64,000 nt of DNA from assembly GCF_000224145.3 (NCBI RefSeq), contig NC_020167.2, positions 4,350,991 through 4,414,990 on the forward strand. The letters are read 5' to 3'. Shown here piece after piece: positions 13,101 to 23,300 of this stretch. Numbering within the stretch: position 1 is the stretch's first letter; each line of letters begins with the position of its first letter. The position numbers and the translations under genes were made by a program. The notes below the pieces were generated by a model, which saw nothing but the letters and a program-made list of their open reading frames with translations, did no database searches and was not told where the DNA came from. This DNA comes from Ciona intestinalis. Lineage: Eukaryota > Chordata > Ascidiacea > Phlebobranchia > Cionidae.

Positions 13101-16100
13101 GTTGACTGTGACGTAACAAAGCCAACGCCTCGCCCGTCGTTAATCTTCCGACGCCATCATCCTATGAGCGCAGGGTTGATCCAGCTGCACCACGCGTTCT
13201 ACATAACATGCTGATAGATACCACATCTCATCTGGAATAGCGGGTCGTACATTACCGTGCAGCCGAAGACCTTAACTATTCACCCCCGCCCTTGGACGGG
13301 TCAAAAGTTCGGTTTTAAAACTTCAATGTTGTAGTTATTTTTAAGAAGCATTTGTAAAATCTTGCAAGTGCTCATCACATATATGGTAGTGCTTATGCAT
13401 TCTTTAAGACGAAATTTTGATCCTTTTTTTTCGGCATTAGAGTCCCGCTGTATTGTAAGCCAGTTTTACCCAGAGGTGGATGAAAGTTATTATTTATTTC
13501 ACTTTTACTTTTAAATAAAACAATTCCTTTAACCAGACATATCTACGAAAATTAATACTTCGCCTACTTTTACCTCAAAGGGAGAATGAATATTAGACCC
13601 GATCTAGATTTTCCCTTGGGTACAGCGTCGCCAACAGTGCCGGTCATTTTGTCGCGAAACTTTGTCTGAATCCTTTTAACTTCGTATCCATTACCAATCT
13701 TCATACGTATATTATTTCGTTGTCACGCGTGTGCGGTTTGTGTTCATTTCCATTTACTGACGTCATTTCTCAATTTTTCATATTTCGGAAATTTTAGAGG
13801 ATTTTGTTTCATCCTAAACCGCGACCGCTTATTCCCGGTTTATTGATCCACCAGATCAAGTTTATCGTTTATTATCTCACAATCGAGATTGTCGATCTTC
13901 GTGACATCATCACGCATACGTAAGCAGGCCTGTCGTCGCGGATCCGAAAGTGATCTGCTTAGCATCGTATAGCTGTCAAAGCATTCCATAACGCTTATGT
14001 ACTCGTGTGTGGATACTGCCCAGTGCTTCCATATATTTTTATTTTCAGTGTTACCATGCCTTGTTTTGTAGAATACAAGGCGAATCAGATTCAAATCAGA
14101 AGATTTTTCCATCTCCGGTTTCTAGGAAGCTGTATAAGCCAGCACTATTCTCTATTTTTTCAGTTAAACACATACACAACTTCTGCGGTTATGCTGCATC
14201 GATCATTTCGTGGAAACGTCTATTTTGGTACATTAGCGTCCAAAACCTTTTCGCAATGATAATTTATAACCTTCGGCCGCAATACCGCCAGCAACCACAC
14301 GTATTACATTCGTACTATTTTAATTTCCCCCATTCCTCCTACGTCAATTATGACGTCATTTCTATTCATAACTCGCCATAGAAATAATATACCTCTTGAT
14401 TTCCGCACTGTCTGCGATTTACACACCAAGGAGAGTTTTTCTTGCCAGTTACTGTCACATTTATTTGGAAAACATTTTAAAATGTCCATATAAGGAACAT
14501 GGGTACTCAAAATGTGAAAACAGTCTTTCAATGGTTGTCGAATATCGGATTATATCCTCTTTGTTTGCGATCCTACACGGTTTTGTGCTAAAGAAATAAA
14601 GGCGAAGTCGCGGTTTTGTTTAGAATCACAAGTTTAATTTTCGACGCCCAACAGTAATGTACGAACATCGTTATGTGCACACAATGTGGTCTTGATATGT
14701 CATCGATCGACCTTGTTTTCTCCCGTGTCTTTTGCCCCTATTGTGACGTCACAGATCGGATCGTTTGGAAACAAACACACGCGGGTGACCAGTAAGCTGA
14801 GCGACTTGTGAACCCCGCCCGATGCGTTTTCGCACCTGCTGTTGATTTTTACCCACGAAAGTGGAACGCCGGTTTCGCGTAATACTGTGTTTAAAAGACA
14901 CGCAGAGCAATTTGGGCGAATTCTTTCGACGTAGGAGCTTTCTATTTAAAAACGTGATCTTGTTTTGAAGAGTTTTTGAAGTCGAAAACTGATTAAAAAA
15001 CCTTAAATTAAAAAAGATTGCCCGCTTTCTTCATCCAAACTACTCGGCCACTCGGCTTCTTAAGCCCCAGTTATATTGTTTATTCGGCTTTGAACTTCGG
15101 GCCTGCTTTTTCCAAGTCATCTCCCGTGACGCTGTTGACGTTCCATCCGCCAAAACATCGTCTGGCGGCGCAGGCGGAACACGCACTTGCCGCCCCAACA
15201 AAGGCCCCGTGTCATTACCTTCACTTTCGGCGGAGGCGTCCGTTTCATTTGGGATCACTCGCAGAATAAGCAAACATAAATTATGAGCGGTCTCGGGCCT
15301 TGGATACAGTGCTTGTAAATCGCGGATGGTTATTGATGGAAAAATTAGTTGCCTACGAAAGCTCGCTAAAAATAAGCGATTTTAAGTGGTGCTTCGCCTT
15401 TCAAAAGTATTGAGATGTATACGGTCAATTATGGTTGCCTTTGACGTGTTGCTTGTTTATATTTCAACGCGGTTTCTGTTTTCGCGCATTACAAACCGGA
15501 TTACACACAAAAACTCAAACAATAAACAGGAAAACAAACTGTAACGCAAACAAAATTCGTCCACGGTGTAAAAACAAAACACCGGCATTGTCACAGGTGC
15601 GGGCGACACGTTAGTCACCTCGGACCATTGTTCAACACCGGTCATAGAGCGAACTCGCACCTGCAGGCGAACATTTCAACGCCCGCGTATAACTCTCGGT
15701 CACCGATTTTTATACAGTGACCCACGAGAACTGGAATATTTATTTCCTGTCTGGCCAAAGTAAACCTCATTAAATCACGACCCTTTGTCGGACAGTGACC
15801 ATTAAATGAACGACTCCCTATATTAATATGCGGTGGCTCGCAAAATCACACGGTTCTTTGGAGTAATTGATTCGTTTCAAAACCCGCGGCAAAACATTTA
15901 ATTCATCGCCATAGCAGTGCGCGCGCCTCCCCGGATTTCCGAGGTTCTCCGTTCTTTATAAAGTGACGGAAAACAGGCTTTAACTAGCTTTGTTTCCGCA
16001 ATAATTCCTTATTGCTCGAAACGGAAAGCGGGAGGCGCCTACCGTTCACTTGTAATATCGGCGTTCCGAGTGACCGGTCGTGTATACCGCCACACCATTA

Positions 16101-17365
16101 GCATGACGGTAGGGACTCGCGTTGATTTACTGCCTCGCGCGACTCAAATTCGTGATGAAACGGACACAAAAACAATCAACTGTTTGTGAAGTATAGTCGT
16201 CTGCGCCAGTGAATGTGGGAATTGTTGTCAAACAGACGGTGGACGGATTTTCGCCGTTCGTTTCCGTTTCAGCCACTTCGGGATTCCGTCTCCGCCAAAC
16301 CGACACGGTCAGGTCCACAGGGTGCCCGTAAATGGTTTATCTGTACGGCGCTGATTCACCAGGCATAAGAATTGTGTAAAGAACGTTAATTCGACGACCT
16401 GTCCCTTGCCGATCAATGTAACAGGATCCCGGATAACTGAAACTTGGTTACGTAAAGTTACATGACCACTGACGCAAAGTGCACATGTTGATAGTTCAAT
16501 AACTCCAGAGAAAGCCAATAAAGGCTACACCATCATTCAGTTGCTTTAGTTAAAAAAGCACTGCTCGTTGGAGAGGAACTTACGAGCGCTCATGCAAGAA
16601 GCTTGCCTGCGTTGCTAAACCTCTGCGGTGCTGTAACCAAACACCGAGAATGGAGCTAGTAAAGCGTGACGGCACGTGACCGAGCCACCGTAGATTCCTC
16701 GCGAAGCGCAAGACGTTAAACTGCCGGGGTAAAAGCGACGACCCCGAAATAGTTTTTCACTGACCCGTGACTGCTAACCACCGCTTTTGGTCACAGGGTG
16801 TAAACCGTGGTCACCTGATCCCGCGGTTACACAGGGACAGATTGAGAGCGTCCGGTTACAAAGAACCCGCTCGCGGGAAAGTGGATCTCACAACACAGGG
16901 TCGACCTTGGGTGATTTAACTGATGTGTAGCACCCGTGAGACTGTTGGTGTTGTGCTGTCAAAAAATGAGTGTTTTGATTTTTAGGGGAAATCATATAAA
17001 GACAGTTATTTTTTGTTGTAATTTTAATGTAAATTATGGTATACATGAAAAACAATACAACATGAGTTGCACCGCGATCTATCCTATGTTTTTTTTCTAC
17101 GTGGTTCTTATTTTAAGGCATAACATGGAATGATAATATGCTAGCGGATCTAATGGAACAACGATAATGCGACGCTTGGCTGTGGCCACTTTCGTTAGCC
17201 GCTGCAAAACGCGACCATTTTTCATTCGACCGCAATTTCGATTCTAACCATGAAAGCGCTCGATTTAGAATATCTTGATTCGATGAAAGCACCGCAAACG
17301 GACGCGTTGCATTTCTGCACCAGCGGTTCCATTAGCTCGTTCAAGGTGGCCGGCCCATCATACAG

Positions 17366-20300
17366 GAATGCGGTGTCGGTTCTTCCATCAAAATCCTCGA
17401 ATTTTCGCCGCTAATCAAATCCTCCCGCTTGCCCGGCGCCGTTGCCATTATAGAGACCGCCTTGTAAGTTGTGGTCATTTTCTTGCTCTTGAAGTCGTAT
17501 TTTCAGCCGATTTACTAGTTGCTTTGTTATTTAAAAAGGCCTATTTTCGGCATTCTTTTTAGGGCGATTAGCCTCTTATAAACCGTTCGCGTGCCACGAA
17601 CCTAATTGCCTCCAACCACGCGCATCGTTCAAAACGTTGCCCGATTTAAAGCCAAGTTTGACATTTCCCCACCAACACGTCGGCACGCAACGAAAATGAT
17701 TTCTAATTGGCCATTATACGCAGGGTACTGATGCCGTTCTACGATGCTGACGCGAAGCTCATTTTCCTGGCAGGAAAGGTTGGTTGACCTCATACTATTG
17801 AAAATTATGTGCAGTCTGGAAGTGTTTTTGTCGTGTAAATGTTTCCCACACACCCCACACGTTGCTACATCAGCTCAAATTGATTCCTTTACCCACAGGG
17901 CGATTCCTCACTCTCCATACTCGAAGTTGTGGACGGTACAGAGTTGATCAGTCAAGGTAATATCGGTGCTTCCTTCGTTTATTTTATGCCGGGATTCTAC
18001 AGTGTTTCCGACTTCTTTAACCGCTAGTTCTACTAATGTATAGTTTTTCCTTACCGGCAACACTGACCGGTGTTTGCACTTGTACTCAACCCGCAATGGA
18101 AACGGTCTGTGTTTTGGTTCGTCTCGTTGCACGAAAACCGGGCTAATGGACCGTAAAACACTGATTGGACACAGTGTTTTACATCTTCCCATTAATAGGA
18201 CGACTTTCGCCGAAAAAAACGATTACTCTCAACCAAATTGGGCTGCATAAACAGGCCCGCTGTCCCACTACAGACAGCGGGGCTTAGTCAAGGGTCGGCC
18301 TAAACTTCAGAGATAAGTCGGAGATGGTAATTCGATTACGGCACCGTTTCGAACTTCGTGTTTACGTTTGAACAGACTACAATTACCGCTCCAACCCATC
18401 GGCGTGTTTGTTTGTTCGATGTTTAGCAGAAGACACGTCAAAAGCGATTATCTTAAACGAAAATATCCCGTCAGTTCTACTGCAAAACTCATGAACATTA
18501 TTTAAAGCAATCAATCTACAGCGGTTAGGGTGGGCTCTTTTATATAGTTGACAAACATTGAAGCGAAGACTAATTTTAACTTTTTTATTAGTAGGGCGGG
18601 GGAAGACGGGTCACATTTTTATTCTATTTTGTCGTCCTATTTGTTAGTAAACAAAGAACATTCAAAGAAATATAAAATCGAACTCTCATAACTCCCATAG
18701 ACCGTTGTTAATTGTTTTAAACACGATTAAAATATTTGGATAGTATGTGCTAATGGTGTCCCGTCTTCCACCACTCTACTATATAAAAAATCTTAAACTT
18801 TTAAAGCTTTTGTTTCTAAATAACGTCAAAATAAACTACCATTTAAGTAAATATTTCATTGGCGCTTTTAACTGAAAAAAAAAATTTATATATTACATTT
18901 ACCATCGTTATATTTCTGTATAAAATTAGCGAAACAATATCACATATTTCTCAGCGAGCCAAACCATGTTGCCGGACCAGAGCAAAGGCATGGGCATCCT
19001 ACCGAAGCTCGCAGTGGACGTTATGTCGTGTGAGGTGGACCGACTCATGCAACTATGTGCTCGGCAGATTGTACCGGTGAAAATAGAGGTCCCAAGAAAG
19101 GTAACCACCTTCATCGTATATTAGCAAACGACGTTTTGACGTCTTATTCAGGTTGTCTTTAAAGGGGTGAAATGATACTCAATAAAAGCTACTATTTTTT
19201 AAAAAATAGCTGTAATACAAGTGTAACTTGTCCATTTGCCGTTTATCGAAGAAACTAATTATCACTAACAGCGCCTATCATAACTGTTAAGCTTTTGTAA
19301 AAAAAACATTCATTTGTTTTACTGTAGCTTGAAAATGTTATATAGTTTTTATTTTATTTTTTATAAAAGTCGAAACTTTGTTTTAAGTCACACAGGGATT
19401 TTATAAGCGAGCTTTATCCTGACACCGATTCAGACGAAATCGTATTGACAGCAGAGAATTGGTTATCCGGGACCAACGGACAGGTGAATCATAACTAATA
19501 ATTCGAAATACATTGATAACAGTAATCACACGTACTGCATCACAGAGGACCAAGACGAGCCTGGATCCGAGTACTCGGAAGTCGTTACGCGTTTCGCAGA
19601 ATGCACCAACGGTAGCCGCACCAGCGGCACCAGCGGAACCAACGGAACCAGTGGAACCAGTGGAACCAGCGGAATCAGCCGCACAAGCGGCACCAGCGGC
19701 CGAAGTAGTTAAAAACACAACCCCTACTGACACCAAGAAAGTTGCTAGTAGCTCACCACCGCCACCAAGCGAGAGTAAGCTACCGGCACCAGAGAAAAAG
19801 GTTGAAGTTGAGAAACCGAAACCCACTGCTACTGCCGTTGTTGCAAAACCCTTTGCTGGTAAGTAAGACTTTAATAAAGTCCTGAATAAAACTTTAATAA
19901 AAAAACGCAAAATTTGATACAAGTTAAGTTTTCCTGTTATATATTTCCTTTAAAAAAAATCACCCACAAAGTTACATACGCGGTAACTCGTAAGCTGGCA
20001 GAGGGTGTATGAAACAGAACATTCGTGTTATAACGACTGGCGTTTTTCCATCTATTCATGTATATTCATATATTTATGCTTTCATATAACTAGCTTTGGT
20101 ACTTATGAAACGAGAATCGAAAAACAATTAAACGAATCAATTTAACCCCATCACGTGACAGGTGTCCGCCAGTCCAAATTTCGTCACTGGACGGGTACAG
20201 TGCTTCACCCCACCACCCATATAACCAACATACCAAAGCTGAACACCTCGTTATCAGGATCTTGTGATGGTTTCCATATCAACACCGAACGTGTGGCGTT

Positions 20301-23300
20301 TCCTCTATCCACACCTGGTGGCCACGTCGCAATATGGGAGGTAATTCCTTCAGTAAAAGTTGTTTAATATATATATATATATATATATTATATGTATATA
20401 AATATTGCTAAAAAAATAACATATTTTTTTTAATATTACTCGCGATGCAACCAGTATGTTATCAGCACTTTATTCACTGATTATTAGATAGGCACACTTG
20501 CGCAGTTCGTTAGCGCGCATCCCTTTAGCCCAGTTACAGGTTCAAGGCTCGTATCTGCTACCATTGTGGGTGTATGTGTTTTTGTGCAAGACACTTGACG
20601 GCAATTTCTCCAACCCAGTGGCCCCTAACGAGTAGTTTAAATTGTCAGCCATACACAAAATAATCACCACAAAGTTACATATACACGTGGTAACTCGTAA
20701 GCGGGCACAAGGTACATGAAACAGAACATTCGTGTTAAAACGACTGTCGTTGGGAGGATCAAGCAAGTTATATTTATGCTTGTATATTAGCTTCAATATT
20801 TCTTTGAAGTTTACTTTTTAACTAGATGCAAACTCCGCAATAATCGCATCTTTTTCACCTAAGTTTTTTTAATGTTTTTCTAGTTATCAAAAATCGGGCG
20901 ACTTCCTTCTTCGGACCCACCCAGCCTCCAGAACACCGCAGCTGTCACTGACATGCGGTGGGATCCGTTCAACTCTCACAGAATCGCCGTAGGTCTTGAA
21001 AATGGGAAGATCAAAGTGTGGGAGATACCTGAAGGAGGTTTAAAGGAAGTTGTTTCGGAAGAATCATTTTCTCTTTCAGGTAATCTTCGCAGTTGAATTT
21101 CTTGACAGATTTTCTTTTATTACTTTGTGGCTTTTTGCACTTTGTGGCAGATTTTTTTCCTATTTACTAATTATAGTAATAATCTGGTGGTACGAAAACG
21201 TAACCAACAAAGTCCAACCGCTAGTACAATATATGAACATCGGATCAGGGTCAGATACGCGGAATTTACTACAAGTCATACTAATTTCTTGGGTATTTTT
21301 TTTCATTTACCGCTTGAAACTGTATTGGTTAGATGTACAGGTAGTTCAGAAAGTCACTGGTGTGCACTGTTCTATTCATTCATTCAGTCTATCAAGCTGG
21401 CAACGAAATTTAGACCAGGATTGTCTGAATCTTACAATTTGCATAAATTATACTTGTTGAAAATCCTATTACCATACACAGGTCACTACAATAAGGTAAT
21501 CTGCGTCCGGTTTCATCCTCTCGCATCCGGGATCCTCGCTTCTGCATCTTCGGATTCCACCATCAAAATATGGGATCTGGAATCTCAGGAAAATGTAAGA
21601 AATATACGCAATCGTTTTGTGGCAAGAAATTGATGTTTTTATAACAACTATATTTAGGACTTTATAACAACTTCATATTTTTGTTTAGCCAAACAGGAAA
21701 ATCTTGATAAAACGTTTGCAGGAGTTGTATGTGAACCGAAGTTACTTTTATAGTTTCATTTTATAACTAACCAGTAACACTAACAAAAATGTTTTTTTAC
21801 CGTTGTGTGATACATTTGTCATACGTATAAATATAGCACTATGGGGTAAGATGAGATATTTCCTGATCCTTTTTTTGCACAACCAACAATGCTATTTTAG
21901 AGTCGCGGGTCTACAGTCATATAATTTTATAAATATTGTTTATTCACTACCAAATGGGACGAGAAAAGAGACTAAAAACACGTCCCATCTTACCCCAACT
22001 TAATCTATGTATTTATGTATTACCTTACCCCACCCTACTACATGTATTTGTGTATCATCTTACCCCACCCTACTATATGTACATGACCAAACACTTTGTT
22101 AATTCCAGTGTATAACACTGACCGGCCACGAAGACGAGATTCTTAATATATCGTGGAGCAGCGATGGCAAGTACATAGCATCCATGTGCAAAGACAACAA
22201 GATAAGAATATACGATCCTAGGTCTTCTACTGAACCAATAAAGGTAGGTGTAACATAATGGCAATATTCGACGACATATTTATTATAGGACACCAAGAAT
22301 ATTTTAAGTGTATCAATTTTTATAACAGTCAATATACCTATTTTTTTTAAATGGGTTTAGCAGCCATGTATTTTGATTTAATTTTAATTTCAGTGGTTTT
22401 TACTCGTAGCGTCCACTTAACGACTCCTCCTGCTTTTTTATTTCTCTGGATAAATGAATTCGACCTTCGTTATCGTATTCGTATATAGAAGAATAAAAAA
22501 ATATGTATATATATATGTATTTTTTAAGACTTTTTCGTATAGGTCCTTTCGACTGAGCTTAGAACGCATACCACTATTTAATACTTTCTTCATATCCACT
22601 AATGTATAACAACCTTTAACGATCGACTTGAATCTTAGGTTGCCACGGGTTCTGAGGGCAGCAGCAGAGGCGGTAGAATCGTGTGGGCTTGCTCGGACCA
22701 ACTTCTGATTTCGTCTGGTTTTAAGTGAGACATTTTTATTAGGAAGTTGGAGAACCTTTCTGTTTTAATAAGAAAACATTTTTGTTTTTTTAATGAGAAA
22801 AATTTCTGCGTTTTTTTAAGACGAAAATTTCTGTTTTATAATGAGAAGACTTTCTGTTTTTTTAAATGAGAAAACTTTTTTTAAATATGAAAGAAAACCT
22901 GATTTTAAATATGAAAACTATCTTTTTTTAATAAAAATATTTTTGTCGTTTTTAGAAGTGGAGCTCGTGAAATTGCCGTTTATGACGTCACAGACATGGA
23001 TCGCGGTCAAGTGGAATCTCAAGACCTTGGGGGATCCCCCTCCACATTAATACCACATTATGATGAAGATAGTAGCACACTGTTTGTAACCGGGAAGGTA
23101 GGAAAGAAATTTTTAAAAATTTATAAAACGTATAGAATTACATGCGTGGCAAAAATTCGGTACCAAAGCACGCTATATAACAGCAGCACTTAACAATAAA
23201 ATTGTTAAAATAATTTTTTCAGAAGTTTTGTTTTTCATCATGGTCCGTTCTTTAAATAAACTCTTTTTAAGGCCATTGTACGGGTCGTGTCTTTACACAC

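Larger units (their letters stand above)
1..17365. other. Gene-poor, GC/CpG-rich stretch without recognised coding exons
   Basis: I read both strands and found no open frame with recognisable protein character, no tRNA B-box context and no splice-bounded exon chain. The base composition is visibly richer in G+C and CpG than the rest of the window, which lengthens chance open frames in all six frames. Only one degraded MITE copy (7,970-8,160) and one perfect 44-bp tandem duplication lie here, against a MITE every 1-2 kb further right. Five perfect TGACGTCA palindromes occur (7,278; 10,655; 13,758; 14,351; 14,744). It could be a large regulatory or intronic domain upstream of coronin-7, or sequence joined from another locus; the sequence alone does not decide. 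Confidence 0.5.

Noticed and set aside
14007-14381. 124-residue open frame
   Set aside because: Overlaps open frames on other frames and strands; aromatic-rich, random-looking sequence without a domain.
16127-16318. Minus-strand frame with a WD-like end (DLTVSVW)
   Set aside because: On the strand opposite to coronin-7, and no neighbouring WD residues; judged coincidental.
17250-17345. Possible coronin-7 exon with a GT after TTCAAG
   Set aside because: Only about 20 bp before the next accepted exon, too short for an intron, and no resemblance to the expected propeller segment.
19397-19483. Coronin-7 exon start at 19,396 and an apparent phase break
   Set aside because: Using the upstream acceptor at 19,387 restores phase and gives RKSHRDFISELYPDT, matching coronins.
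19401-19922. 173-residue minus-strand frame rich in Gly/Ser/Ala
   Set aside because: Antisense shadow of the Pro/Ala/Glu-rich coronin-7 linker exon.
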